Notes: generated by a model not told the origin, from the sequence alone. Positions 8,430 to 17,572 are shown, counted from the stretch's first letter. The stretch is 64,000 bases of DNA from Pseudobacter ginsenosidimutans (GCF_007970185.1 NZ_CP042431.1:7113342-7177341); one strand, 5' to 3'. A program made the numbers and translations.

Positions 8430-9599
8430 ATGAGAAAGATCTATTCCGCCGCCGGCCTCTGCTGCCTGCTCCTCAACAGCATTGCTGCCATTGCACAACC
8501 ATCATCTCCGCTCAAAAGGGCCAGGGATTACGGCCTGATCAATGGCATACTCCCCACCGGCCAATGGAATGCCATCACCGATGTCAACGGTGTAAAGATT
8601 GGACATACCACTGTATTGAAAGGCGACAGTATTCGTACAGGCGTTACCGTTATCATGCCGCATACCGGCAATATTTTCCAGGAGAAAGTGCCTGCTGCTG
8701 TATTCGTGGGCAATGGCTTTGGCAAAAGCATAGGTACCACGCAGATCGTGGAGCTGGGCAATATCGAAACGCCAATTGCACTCACCAATACATTGAATGC
8801 TCCCATTGTTGCCAATGCCATCATCGATTATACACTTCAACAAAAAGGAAATGAAGAAGTGAGATCCGTAAATGCGGTGGTGGGAGAAACCAATGATGGT
8901 TATCTGAATGATATCCGAGGCAGACATGTAACGGCAACCGATGTTCGAAAAGCCATCGACAGCGCTGCTTCTGGTCCGGTTGCAGAAGGATGTATCGGAG
9001 CTGGCACCGGTACTATCTGCATGGGTTTCAAAGGCGGTATCGGCACATCTTCACGCAAGCTCGGACCTCAGCAGGGAGCTTATACTGTTGGCGTATTGGT
9101 ACAAACGAATTTTGGCGGCATACTCACCATTAATGGCGCACCCATCGGCCGGGAACTCAATAACTATTACATGCAGAAAACGAAGCGTCATGAAGCAGAT
9201 GGTTCCTGTATGATCATCATTGCCACTGATGCGCCGCTGAGTGCGCGTAACCTGGAAAGACTGGCCAGACGTTCTTTTCTGGCTTTTGGCAAAGTAGGAT
9301 CCTTCTCCTCGAATGGCAGTGGCGATTATTCCATCGCATTTTCAACGCATCCGCAATTGCGAATTCCCTTTTCAAAAAAAGATAAATCAGTAAGAGAAAT
9401 CCCTGACCTGGAGAATGATGATATGTCGCCGCTTTTCCTGGCTGTAGTGGAAGCCACGGAAGAAGCGATTTACAATTCACTGTTTATGGCCACTGACACA
9501 AAAGGATATCATGGCAATACTGTAAAAGCCATGCCAGTTGAGAAAGTGGTGGAATTGTTGAAGAAGTATGGAGCTTTAAACCAGGATAAGCTGCCATAA
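8430..9599 (+). CDS. P1/S58 family peptidase (DmpA-like aminopeptidase), secreted
   Basis: 389 aa Ntn-hydrolase-like precursor. The signal peptide ends near IAAIAQ. The mature part opens with RARDYGLINGILPTGQWNAITDVNGVKIGHTT, typical of DmpA/P1 proteins. The autoproteolytic Gly-Ser bond is visible as Gly258-Ser259 in ADGSCMIIIATDAPLS; cleavage would make Ser259 the N-terminal nucleophile of the beta chain. Family members release N-terminal residues, including D- or beta-amino acids, from peptides; specificity here is unknown. It follows the M1 peptidase and is convergent with the surface protein gene downstream. Confidence 0.92.
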   Translation: MRKIYSAAGLCCLLLNSIAAIAQPSSPLKRARDYGLINGILPTGQWNAITDVNGVKIGHTTVLKGDSIRTGVTVIMPHTGNIFQEKVPAAVFVGNGFGKSIGTTQIVELGNIETPIALTNTLNAPIVANAIIDYTLQQKGNEEVRSVNAVVGETNDGYLNDIRGRHVTATDVRKAIDSAASGPVAEGCIGAGTGTICMGFKGGIGTSSRKLGPQQGAYTVGVLVQTNFGGILTINGAPIGRELNNYYMQKTKRHEADGSCMIIIATDAPLSARNLERLARRSFLAFGKVGSFSSNGSGDYSIAFSTHPQLRIPFSKKDKSVREIPDLENDDMSPLFLAVVEATEEAIYNSLFMATDTKGYHGNTVKAMPVEKVVELLKKYGALNQDKLP

Positions 9600-9614
9600 G
9601 CCAACGGAGCGTGC

Positions 9615-10730
9615 TTATTTATTCGTTGGCTGTTTAAGCCGCTCTATTTCCTGTTGAAGGTATTCCAGCTTATTATTGAGCTTCTCAATCATTTGCATTT
9701 GTTTCTCCTGAACTTTATTTTGTTCAATTGTGTACAACATCAGTTCTTCTATCTTCTTCAATAATACAGCCTGATTATCGCCCAAGTCAAGCCCATTTGT
9801 TTGTACTTCTACCGCGGAAGGAACATCAGGTAAATGTTGATGCTTTTTGATATAAGCTTCTACCTCCTGTAATGTTGGAAGATGATAGGAAGGGTGAAAC
9901 ACATGATCTGCCCAGGAGCTTTGATCTACTCTTACTTTTCGGGTGCGGATACTTCCTTCAACATACAATTTATAGGTATTGTCGCTGATATTGGTAGTAC
10001 CAATGCCTACGTTGCCATTGGCATCGATGCGCACACGCTCAATACTGTTGGTCCCAAACTTGATCGGACCATTCTCGTAATTCCAGAAACTAAACTGGTT
10101 AGGCGCACTATGTGTACTGCTCGACAGCCATATGCTGGCCCCATGTGTACCCAGGGTTGCACCTGTATTATTAAATAAATGAATGCGGGTAGAAGCTACA
10201 TTCCCTGCATTTTGATTCCTGACAGTCAAAACCGGATTAGTGCTATTCGCATTTTCAAGTACTGCCAGCTTTCCATCCGGGCTCGTCATACCAATGCCAA
10301 CTCTTCCATTATTTCTTATACTAAAAAGTGTACTGTTATTATCATGATATCCCATTGCAAAGAAAGCGCCCCTGTTAGCAATATTGAACCTGTTGGCGCC
10401 TCCTGAAGTAAAGGCAATAAAACCAGGATACCCATCAGGTGTGCTTACCATCAAACTGCCAGCCTCGGCGGAGCCTGTGTTTAAGGTCCAATGCTGGCCT
10501 CCGCCCGCAAAAATATGAGTTCGTGCCGTGCCATCTGCATCAAGTATCTTGAAAGCAGGTGTTGTAACAGCAGTTCCCGGAGCCGGAACATTGATTTGAA
10601 GCGGAACGCCAGGGCTTGCTGTACCTATACCGATGTTCCCCGTAGCAGGCCAGGGATAAGTATTCTGTGCACAAAGTTGAGTAGAGGCAAGACTTCCGAA
10701 GAAAAAAGAAACCAGCATCAGGCGTTTCAT
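9615..10730 (-). CDS. Secreted tail-fibre-like protein with conserved C-terminal domain and coiled coil
   Basis: 371 aa with signal peptide (MKRLMLVSFFFGSLASTQLCAQ). The body carries several GIGT/GVGIG motifs (GNIGIGTASP, NGRVGIGMTSPDGK, GNVGIGTTNIS), each starting a beta repeat as in trimeric fibre proteins. Near residue 270 comes RTRKVRVDQSSWADHVFHP, then HLPDVPSA and LGDNQAVLLKKIEELMLY, leading to a terminal coiled coil. The same C-terminal module recurs in the protein at 47896-49242. It is distinct from the peptidase S74 chaperone domain, which it resembles in placement. Probably an outer-surface or secreted fibre; function unknown. Confidence 0.8.
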   Translation of the reverse strand: MKRLMLVSFFFGSLASTQLCAQNTYPWPATGNIGIGTASPGVPLQINVPAPGTAVTTPAFKILDADGTARTHIFAGGGQHWTLNTGSAEAGSLMVSTPDGYPGFIAFTSGGANRFNIANRGAFFAMGYHDNNSTLFSIRNNGRVGIGMTSPDGKLAVLENANSTNPVLTVRNQNAGNVASTRIHLFNNTGATLGTHGASIWLSSSTHSAPNQFSFWNYENGPIKFGTNSIERVRIDANGNVGIGTTNISDNTYKLYVEGSIRTRKVRVDQSSWADHVFHPSYHLPTLQEVEAYIKKHQHLPDVPSAVEVQTNGLDLGDNQAVLLKKIEELMLYTIEQNKVQEKQMQMIEKLNNKLEYLQQEIERLKQPTNK

Positions 10731-10873
10731 TCAAATAGATTAAGGGGTTTATCAATAAGGGAAAACAAAAAGCATATACCTGGGCTGGTACATGCTAAGC
10801 TAACTTATCTGGTTCAATTTATTGTTAACCAGGCTTTTAAATTTTGGAAAATAAGAAGTTCTCTGTAGATGAA

Positions 10874-10940
10874 CTACCTTACTCTTCCACAGACTGCAAA
10901 GCCCCTCACATAATAACTATCGTCCAGATCATTGATGATC
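10874..10940 (-). pseudogene. Decayed 3' end of a second NlpC/P60 gene
   Basis: Minus-strand translation gives IINDLDDSYYVRGFAV then CGRVR and a stop, against IINDLGDSYYARTFAG then CGRVK and a stop at the end of the intact NlpC/P60 gene at 12427. Nucleotide similarity covers about 67 bp and stops abruptly upstream, where an in-frame TAG occurs. No start or catalytic residues remain, so this is a remnant of a duplicated gene. Confidence 0.75.
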
Positions 10941-10955
10941 TAGTCCTACTGCTAA

Positions 10956-11396
10956 TTATTCGCACCTACTTATAGCAAGTTGTATAGCTTCGCTAATTTC
11001 TTTATCATCGGCTTGCTTACTAACAGATACGGGATCATTTGAGCTGTGAACATAGCCTTTATCAGGAGCAACAGCATGCTTTGTTGGTATGAATGTAATA
11101 ATGTTATCTTTTAATTGAATGGCACAATGTTTAATGGTTGGCTTTTCCAAATCACTAGCTGATTTTATTCCTAATCCATCAGTTATCAGTTTTCTTAATA
11201 CCGAAAAATCAGGATTGGGAAGCCCTTCTCTGGAATTTTCCAAAACTTTTCGAATCGCACTCACCCATTTGGAAGAATCCGCATTTGATTCCAACCGAAT
11301 AAATGGCGCCGATGCCATCAAAAAACCGGCTTTAGCTTTAGAGTTAGAATAAAGATAAATTGCTTTCTTGCTAACAAAAATGGCTGCTGATTGCAT
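10956..11396 (-). CDS. Hypothetical protein
   Basis: 146 aa, no signal peptide or membrane segment, mixed alpha/beta composition with many Ser and Lys; begins MQSAAIFVSKKAIYLYS. No family is recognised. It starts 3 bp after the stop of a 64-codon frame on the same strand, so the two may be co-translated. Base composition is more AT-rich than the neighbouring core genes, and the surrounding stretch holds remnants of other genes, consistent with acquired DNA. A small cytoplasmic partner of a truncated toxin-like tail (an orphan immunity protein) is one untested possibility. Confidence 0.55.
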   Translation of the reverse strand: MQSAAIFVSKKAIYLYSNSKAKAGFLMASAPFIRLESNADSSKWVSAIRKVLENSREGLPNPDFSVLRKLITDGLGIKSASDLEKPTIKHCAIQLKDNIITFIPTKHAVAPDKGYVHSSNDPVSVSKQADDKEISEAIQLAISRCE

Positions 11397-11399
11397 ATT

Positions 11400-11594
11400 C
11401 TATTTAAAAAATCTAAGTGAAAAATCTATGCTATTGCTCTTTGCATATTTGTATGCTTTGGCGATTTCGATCCATTGATTCAATGACGTCTTCACAGGAT
11501 TAATCGCTACCTGTAATACACTTTTAGATATTTCATTCTGAGTAATTGTAACACTACTTAATGAACCGTACTCAAAATTCGCCAGCTTATTCAC
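11400..11594 (-). CDS. Small hypothetical ORF, possible C-terminal remnant of a larger protein
   Basis: 64 codons from a GTG start. The frame stays open 11 codons further upstream (YQALVLSTLKGY precedes the GTG) with no better start, so it may be the surviving tail of a longer, lost gene rather than a complete one. The sequence (NKLANFEYGSLSSVT..., ending SIDFSLRFFK) shows no recognised domain. It is tightly followed by the 146-aa hypothetical gene. Confidence 0.35.
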   Translation of the reverse strand: MNKLANFEYGSLSSVTITQNEISKSVLQVAINPVKTSLNQWIEIAKAYKYAKSNSIDFSLRFFK

Positions 11595-11611
11595 ATATCC
11601 TTTGAGTGTAC

Positions 11612-12100
11612 TTAGGACGAGGGCCTGGTATTACCTGCCAATGAATTATAAATCTCAAGTTAAGACATCTCGATGCTCGCCCAATTGTTGACACGTGTAG
11701 CAATGAGAATCCTTACATACCGGCCATTTCCGTTCACAGCAAAGGAATCAGTACTGGCGTTATTATTGGTCCGGGAGAATATATCCGTCCAGTTGGTGGC
11801 GTCAGTAGAAACCTGCGCTTTGTAATCCTTACCTCTTCCATCTGTTTGCCAGATAATTTTGATTTTGCAGATATTGTAGGATTGGCCAAGGTCAACATAA
11901 ATATAATTATTGTCTCCTGGTGCGAACCAACCGGAGGAAACGTTTCCATCCACAGCATCTGCTCCAACATGATACTGTTGCTCCGCAGAAACTGTCACAG
12001 GTTTTCCCAGGGCAATATTGTTGATACCGCAGGTTTGAGCTTTCACAAAAAATGGCAGGAGTACAATAAAGACTACAACATATAAGGTTTTACAAGACAT
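11612..12100 (-). pseudogene. F5/8 type C (discoidin-like) domain protein with in-frame stop
   Basis: A signal peptide (MSCKTLYVVVFIVLLPFFVKA) precedes a carbohydrate-binding-like F5/8 type C domain: NIALGKPVTVSA, AVDGNVSSGWFAP, YIYVDLGQSYNICKIKI, NGNGRYVRILI, NWASIEMS. Translation stops at TAA (11660-11662), but the same frame continues LEIYNSLAG and ends at a second stop (11612-11614). The LEIY stretch matches the last beta strand (ELEIY or similar) of the domain, so the first TAA appears to be a nonsense mutation that removes the domain's final strand. The product may be unstable or the gene dead. Confidence 0.65.
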
Positions 12101-12426
12101 ACTAGCTGAAATTCGGTTAGGGGAAATGGGTATACTGGTTATAATGATAGACTGATCCGGAGAGTCAAAACAATTCCGACGAATCTTCTATTACTGAAGA
12201 CAATCAATTGCAGCACTATTCTATATTGAATGAATAATCCAGCGTTTGCTGGTAGCGAAGACTAAAGTCAGCGGAAAATGCTATGGAATTTAGATACGAA
12301 AACGGAATAAGGTAAAACATAACTTAGGGGTATTAACATGAACCGGGCTAAGTTAGACTATAACTCAATCTGTCTAATTACTCAAATCGATACTTTTTCA
12401 GAAATACATGATTCTATGTAGTAGAA
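12101..12426. other. Intergenic region without recognisable gene
   Basis: 326 bp of AT-rich sequence between the discoidin-domain gene and the NlpC/P60 gene. No open frame of note, no clear promoter consensus for the minus-strand discoidin gene, and no hairpin with T-tract was seen. It should hold the discoidin promoter and the end of the nlpC transcript. Confidence 0.5.
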
Positions 12427-13098
12427 CTACTTCACCCTCCCGCATCCCGCAAACGTTCTCGCATAATAACTATCACCAAGATCATTGATGATCACGCCTG
12501 ATGACGTGCTCGCATGAACGAACTTATTATTACGCAGATAAACGCCCACATGCGAGATCGCTTTTTTCTTTCCTGAAGTGCGGAAGAAAACCAGGTCCCC
12601 TTCCTGCAGATCGCCTTTATTGATGCGCCTGCTGTTTTCGTATTGAGATGCTGAAGTGCGGGGAACGCCCACATTATAAAGAGAAGAAATGAATGTTTGG
12701 GAAAAAGCTGAGCAATCGATACCTGTGCGGTCGTTGCCTCCGTAACGGTATTTGGTGCCGTACCAGCTCTCGATGAAGTCGAACAATTTGCCGTCAGTGA
12801 TACTTTCAACCGGAACATCCAGCAAAATAGCGTATTTGAAAGCCATCGGCGCCACTCCTTCCATATTGGAGGCCGGAGCTATCAGGGTAGGCATATAACC
12901 ACTCCCGCTGCTGCCTTTGAAATCATTGCTGTTGATGGAAATATTCTCTATGAACTTAGGCGGATGGGCCGTTTTGGCATTCGCCGCCGTTGATCCGCCT
13001 GCCGGGGAACTGGTAGTGGATCGCTTGAAAGTGTTGCAACTGGTGGCTCCCAGCGCGATCGTCGCCGCCAATAATGCATTCTTCACAATGTAGGACAT
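12427..13098 (-). CDS. NlpC/P60 family cell-wall peptidase, lipoprotein
   Basis: 223 aa C40 peptidase that probably cleaves peptide cross-bridges of peptidoglycan in the periplasm. A lipobox (LGATSC) follows the signal sequence, then a Ser/Thr-rich linker and a catalytic domain (about 105-223). The Cys nucleophile lies in GTKYRYGGNDRTGIDCSAF, the His in ISHVGVYL and the third polar residue in KFVHAS, so the triad is complete. It is transcribed from its own promoter (TTG-N19-TATATTTG on the minus strand), divergent from dnaE. A decayed copy of its 3' end lies at 10874-10940. Confidence 0.93.
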   Translation of the reverse strand: MSYIVKNALLAATIALGATSCNTFKRSTTSSPAGGSTAANAKTAHPPKFIENISINSNDFKGSSGSGYMPTLIAPASNMEGVAPMAFKYAILLDVPVESITDGKLFDFIESWYGTKYRYGGNDRTGIDCSAFSQTFISSLYNVGVPRTSASQYENSRRINKGDLQEGDLVFFRTSGKKKAISHVGVYLRNNKFVHASTSSGVIINDLGDSYYARTFAGCGRVK

Positions 13099-13123
13099 CG
13101 TTCAAACCGGGTTAGTAATCCGG

Positions 13124-13153
13124 CAAATATAACAAATACATTGCCAAATGCAA
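13124..13153 (-). promoter_or_regulatory. Promoter of the NlpC/P60 gene
   Basis: On the minus strand TTG (13151-13153), a 19-bp spacer and TATATTTG (13124-13131) match the Bacteroidota TTTG/TAnnTTTG consensus. The predicted start of transcription lies about 20 nt before the ATG. Confidence 0.7.
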
Positions 13154-13291
13154 TCCCCTCCTGCCCGGCAGCTGCCTCCGCTTTTTCGCACATACCCTGT
13201 GGATTAAAATTGTGCTCTTTTTTGCTCCCATTCAGGAACTTTGTAACGTTATTTGCTGTTTGATTGTTGTTACAGATAGAACCAGAAGATT

Positions 13292-16200
13292 ATGTCGAAA
13301 TTCTCACACCTGCACGTCCATACCCAGTTCTCATTGCTCGATGGAGCCGCCTCCATCCAAAGCCTTTACAAAAAAGCCATCAAGGATGGGCAGCCCGCTA
13401 TTGCCATTACGGACCACGGTAATATGTTCGGGGCTTTTGAATTTGTATCGGAAGCTTACAAGCACAAGAACGACGATGGCTCGCTCAAAGTAAAACCCGT
13501 GGTGGGCTGCGAGTTCTATGTGGTGGAAGACCGTACACGTAAAACCTTCTCCAAGGAACAAAAAGACGAACGCTACCACCAGGTACTGCTCGCAAAAAAT
13601 GCAAAAGGATACCAGAACCTCATCAAGCTCACTTCCCTCGGTTATATCGAAGGTATGTACAGCAAGTATCCGCGCATCGATAAAAAACTGATCGAACAAT
13701 ACCACGAAGGACTTATCGCCACCACCTGCTGTATCGGCGCCTATGTACCCCAGACCATCCTGCACGATGGCGAAGAAAAAGCAGAAACGGAATTCAAATG
13801 GTGGCTGGATCTCTTCGGCGAAGATTATTTCATCGAACTGCAGCGCCATAATCTCAAAGAGCAGATCCAGATCAATGAAGTGCTGCTTAAATTCTCGCTG
13901 AAATACAATGTGCCTGTAATTGCCACCAACGACAGTCATTATACAGACCAGGACGATTACAACGCCCACGATATCCTCCTTTGTATCAACACCGGCGAAA
14001 AGAAAGCCACACCGGGCTTTGACGATTTTGTGAACGATGATGCCATAGTGAAGGAACGCCGTTTCAAATTCCCGAACGACCAGTTCTATTTCAAGACGCA
14101 GGATGAAATGAAGAAACTCTTCGCAGACATCCCACAGGCCATCGACAATACCAATATGATCGTGGACCGCGTGGAAGTACTGAACCTGAAGAAAGATATT
14201 CTTCTCCCGGCGTTCCCGCTACCCAAAGAATTCCAGCTCACAGACGACAGTAACCTGAACCAGTGGGAATTCCTGAAGCATATCACCTACGAAGGAGCAA
14301 AGATGCGCTACGTGGAGATCACCGATGATATCCGCGAAAGGCTCGACTTTGAGCTCTTCACCATCAAAACGATGGGATTCGCCGGTTACTTTTTGATCGT
14401 GAGTGATTTCATCAAAGCCGGAAGGGACCTCGGCGTATTCATCGGACCGGGCCGTGGATCGGCCGCCGGTAGCGCTGTGGCCTATTGTATCGGTATCACC
14501 AATATCGACCCCATCAAATACAACCTGCTGTTCGAGAGGTTCCTCAACCCGGATCGTAAGAGCATGCCGGATATCGATACGGACTTCGACGATGAAGGCC
14601 GCCAAAAAGTAATTGATTACGTTGTTGATAAATATGGCAAGAACCAGGTAGCGCAGATCATCACCTATGGTACCATGGCCGCCAAGATGAGTATCAAGGA
14701 CGTGGCCCGCGCACTCGACCTGCCGCTTCCCGAAGCCAATGCTCTCGCAAAACTGGTTCCCGATAAACCAGGTATCGAACTGGGCCGCGTGCTGAAAGCG
14801 CCCATAACAGCAAAGGAAGGTGAGAAATCGCTGGAAGAAAAAGATCAGCTCGGACCTGATGATCTAGAAAATGTGAAACGCATCCGTGAAATATACCGGG
14901 GTACTAACCTCAATGCACAGGTGCTGCACGAAGCTGAACGTCTCGAAGGCTCCGTACGCAATACAGGTATCCATGCAGCGGGTATCATCATCGCCCCCAA
15001 AGACCTTACTGAACTGATCCCCGTGTGTACCGCCAAGGACTCCAGTCTCTGGGTTACACAGATCGAAGGCAGCATCATCGAAGATGCAGGCGTTATCAAG
15101 ATGGACTTCCTGGGTCTGAAGACCCTCACCATCATCAAGAATGCCCTGCGCATGATCAAGGAGAACCACGGGATCGATATCGTGATCGACGATATCCCGC
15201 TTGATGATCAGAAAACCTACGAGATCTACCAGCGCGCTGATACCATCGGCACATTCCAGTTCGAGAGCCCCGGTATGCAGAAATACCTGCGCGACCTCAA
15301 ACCTGACCAGTTCGCGGATCTGATTGCGATGAACGCCCTTTATCGCCCCGGTCCGCTCGCGTACATCCCATTGTTTATCGACCGTAAGCATGGCCGTGAG
15401 CCCATCACCTACGATCTTCCCGAAATGGAAGAATACCTCGCCGAGTCCTACGGGATCACGGTTTACCAGGAACAGGTGATGTTGCTGGCGCAAAGTCTCG
15501 CCGGCTTCTCCAAAGGTGATGCGGACGTACTGCGTAAGGCGATGGGTAAAAAGCAGAAATCGGTACTGGATAAAATGAAGACCCAGTTCATCAATGGCGC
15601 CACAGCCAAGGGCCATCCGGCCGATAAACTGGAGAAGATCTGGACAGACTGGGAAGCCTTCGCCCAATACGCGTTCAACAAATCGCACTCTACCTGTTAC
15701 GCCTTCGTGGCCTACCAGACAGCCTATCTCAAAGCGCACTATCCTTCCGAATACATGGCCGCCGTTTTGAACAACGCCGGTAATATCGAAAAGATCACCT
15801 TCTTCATGGAGGAATGTAAGCGCATGGGACTGAAAGTACTCGGTCCGGACATCAATGAATCCAAAAAAGGTTTTGCCGTTAACAAGGCCGGCGATATCCG
15901 TTTCGGCCTGGGTGGGCTGAAAGGCGTGGGTGAAGCTGCGGTAGACAGCATCATTGCCGAGCGCACAGAAAAAGGTCCTTACTCTTCCATCTTCGATATG
16001 GCCAAACGCGTGAACCAGCGCACGGTGAACAAGAAAACACTTGAAAGTCTCGTATACGCTGGCGCTTTCGATTGCTTCCCCGAACTGCACCGCGCTCAAT
16101 ATTTCACCATCCCGCCAAACGATACCAGCTCCGGTCTGGAGAAGATCATCAAATACGGGAATATCTTACAGGCAGAGAGCCAGAATGCTTCCAACAGTCT

Positions 16201-16957
16201 TTTCGGCAATCTCTCCACCAATATCGAGATCGCACCACCGAAGATCGCGCCCTGCGAGCCCTGGACGCTCACAGACCTGCTCAATAAAGAAAAGGAAGTA
16301 ACGGGCATCTTCATGAGCGGTCACCCGCTGGACCATTTCAAATTCGAACTGCATCATTACGGCATCAAACCACTGGTTGAATACAACGAGATCCAGAACA
16401 CCGAATTGCTGATGGCTCAGTACGCCGGTAAAACACTCCGCATCGCCGGTTTAGTGACGGATGCACAGCATCGCGTGACGAAGACGGGTAAAAACTTTGC
16501 GAAAGTGGTGATCGAAGATTATACCGGTAATGCAGAGCTCCTTTTCTGGAGTAACGATTACCCGCGTTTCAGTTCATTTTTCCAGAACGGACTGAACCTT
16601 CTGGTTACAGGAACCTTTTCACAAAAACGCAGCTTCAATCCCGATCCCAACAAGCCACCTGAATACGAGTTCAAGGCATCCGAGATCACTTTGCTGGAAA
16701 CTGTCAAAGGCAAATACACCAAGCAACTGATCCTCGATATCCAGGCCAGGCACCTGACGCCGGAACTGATCGATTTCCTTGAAGATAATGTTAAAAAAAA
16801 TCCGGGCGGGGCAGGCCTTCGCTTCAATATCATCGAGCCAAAAGCGCAGTTGAAGATCAGCATGTACAGTCTGGAAGCGAAGTTCCAGATGAATGACGAA
16901 ATGACGGCCTGGCTCAGGGAAAAGCCTGAGGTAGAGGTGGCTGTAGTGACTAGCTAG
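13292..16957 (+). CDS. dnaE: DNA polymerase III subunit alpha
   Basis: 1221 aa replicative polymerase. The N-terminal PHP domain begins with HLHVHTQFSLLDGA; the catalytic palm has GPGRGSAAGS (about 385) and the metal-binding MPDIDTDFDDEG (about 424). Later blocks include the tandem HhH region, the OB fold (about 1050-1130, LRIAGLVTDAQHRVTKTGKNF) and a short C-terminal tail of the DnaE1 type. Length is usual for the single chromosomal replicase. It extends DNA within the Pol III holoenzyme with the beta clamp. The intergenic gap to the divergent NlpC gene should carry its promoter, but no good consensus was seen. Confidence 0.98.
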   Translation: MSKFSHLHVHTQFSLLDGAASIQSLYKKAIKDGQPAIAITDHGNMFGAFEFVSEAYKHKNDDGSLKVKPVVGCEFYVVEDRTRKTFSKEQKDERYHQVLLAKNAKGYQNLIKLTSLGYIEGMYSKYPRIDKKLIEQYHEGLIATTCCIGAYVPQTILHDGEEKAETEFKWWLDLFGEDYFIELQRHNLKEQIQINEVLLKFSLKYNVPVIATNDSHYTDQDDYNAHDILLCINTGEKKATPGFDDFVNDDAIVKERRFKFPNDQFYFKTQDEMKKLFADIPQAIDNTNMIVDRVEVLNLKKDILLPAFPLPKEFQLTDDSNLNQWEFLKHITYEGAKMRYVEITDDIRERLDFELFTIKTMGFAGYFLIVSDFIKAGRDLGVFIGPGRGSAAGSAVAYCIGITNIDPIKYNLLFERFLNPDRKSMPDIDTDFDDEGRQKVIDYVVDKYGKNQVAQIITYGTMAAKMSIKDVARALDLPLPEANALAKLVPDKPGIELGRVLKAPITAKEGEKSLEEKDQLGPDDLENVKRIREIYRGTNLNAQVLHEAERLEGSVRNTGIHAAGIIIAPKDLTELIPVCTAKDSSLWVTQIEGSIIEDAGVIKMDFLGLKTLTIIKNALRMIKENHGIDIVIDDIPLDDQKTYEIYQRADTIGTFQFESPGMQKYLRDLKPDQFADLIAMNALYRPGPLAYIPLFIDRKHGREPITYDLPEMEEYLAESYGITVYQEQVMLLAQSLAGFSKGDADVLRKAMGKKQKSVLDKMKTQFINGATAKGHPADKLEKIWTDWEAFAQYAFNKSHSTCYAFVAYQTAYLKAHYPSEYMAAVLNNAGNIEKITFFMEECKRMGLKVLGPDINESKKGFAVNKAGDIRFGLGGLKGVGEAAVDSIIAERTEKGPYSSIFDMAKRVNQRTVNKKTLESLVYAGAFDCFPELHRAQYFTIPPNDTSSGLEKIIKYGNILQAESQNASNSLFGNLSTNIEIAPPKIAPCEPWTLTDLLNKEKEVTGIFMSGHPLDHFKFELHHYGIKPLVEYNEIQNTELLMAQYAGKTLRIAGLVTDAQHRVTKTGKNFAKVVIEDYTGNAELLFWSNDYPRFSSFFQNGLNLLVTGTFSQKRSFNPDPNKPPEYEFKASEITLLETVKGKYTKQLILDIQARHLTPELIDFLEDNVKKNPGGAGLRFNIIEPKAQLKISMYSLEAKFQMNDEMTAWLREKPEVEVAVVTS

Positions 16958-16985
16958 CAGATGTGGATATGTGGAAATGTCACCG

Positions 16986-17016
16986 TTTCAGTAAAATGAA
17001 AATGGTTATATATTTG
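16986..17016 (+). promoter_or_regulatory. Probable trxA promoter
   Basis: TATATTTG (17009-17016) is a full match to TAnnTTTG, preceded by TTT (16986-16988) with a 20-bp spacer. Transcription starting near 17023 would give a leader of about 115 nt before the trxA ATG. It would also contain a 12-codon frame starting at 17029, which may be chance. Confidence 0.5.
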
Positions 17017-17139
17017 CTCTCTTTACCCCATGGAACAAAGACTGGAAGCGATGGTAAAGGTGAGATGAACAAAACGGTTCCCTCGCCTGTTTTAATCAGA
17101 TACAGTCTTCATTCAAATAATATTTATAAAAACATTTTT

Positions 17140-17457
17140 ATGGCTTTAGAATTTACTGATGCGAACTTCCAGGAAAAGGTACTTTCTTCCGATAAACTGT
17201 CTGTAGTGGATTGCTGGGCTGAGTGGTGCGGACCCTGTCGTGCAATTGGACCCGTTATCGACGATTTATCCAAAGAATATGAAGGACGTGTGAATGTAGG
17301 TAAAGTGAATGTTGACCATAATCCTGAGATCAGCATCAACTACGGAATCACTTCTATCCCTGCGATCCTCTTCTTCAAAGGTGGAAAGATCGTAGACAAG
17401 CTGGTAGGTGCACAACCTAAAGCAAACTTCGTTAAGAAGATCGAACAGCACATGTAG
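17140..17457 (+). CDS. trxA: Thioredoxin
   Basis: 105 aa cytoplasmic thioredoxin with the classical WAEWCGPCRAIGPV active site, the buried Asp in SVVDCWAEW and the cis-Pro in TSIPAILFFKGG. It reduces protein disulfides and supplies electrons to enzymes such as MsrA and ribonucleotide reductase. The frame can be read further upstream, but the ATG at 17140 gives the standard thioredoxin N-terminus (MALEFTDANFQEKV), and a promoter-like sequence lies upstream of it. A strong terminator follows 37 bp after the stop, so the gene is a single transcription unit. Confidence 0.96.
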   Translation: MALEFTDANFQEKVLSSDKLSVVDCWAEWCGPCRAIGPVIDDLSKEYEGRVNVGKVNVDHNPEISINYGITSIPAILFFKGGKIVDKLVGAQPKANFVKKIEQHM

Positions 17458-17493
17458 TATTCGCGATATAAAAGCAGTTTACTGCTGACATTG

Positions 17494-17524
17494 AAGACCG
17501 GTTATTATAACCGGTCTTTTTTAT
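17494..17524 (+). terminator. Rho-independent terminator of trxA
   Basis: A near-perfect palindrome AAGACCGGTTAT/ATAACCGGTCTT (12-bp arms) is followed by TTTTATTATTA. Strong and correctly placed after trxA. Confidence 0.93.
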
Positions 17525-17572
17525 TATTAATAATGCTTATATTGAAAGGTCTTTTCATCCAAACTGACCTAC

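Noticed and set aside
9599-9631. Hairpin AGCCAACG...CGTTGGCT between convergent stops as terminator
   Set aside because: Only 8 bp with a 17-nt loop and no T-run on either strand.
14864-16099. 411-codon frame opposite dnaE
   Set aside because: Fully antisense to a conserved part of the polymerase; composition mirrors that gene.
17029-17067. 12-codon upstream frame before trxA (MEQRLEAMVKVR)
   Set aside because: No attenuator-like hairpins or codon signal; probably chance in the leader.
16963-17139. N-terminal extension of thioredoxin by 59 codons
   Set aside because: The extension is not thioredoxin-like and crosses the promoter; the ATG at 17140 gives the standard protein.
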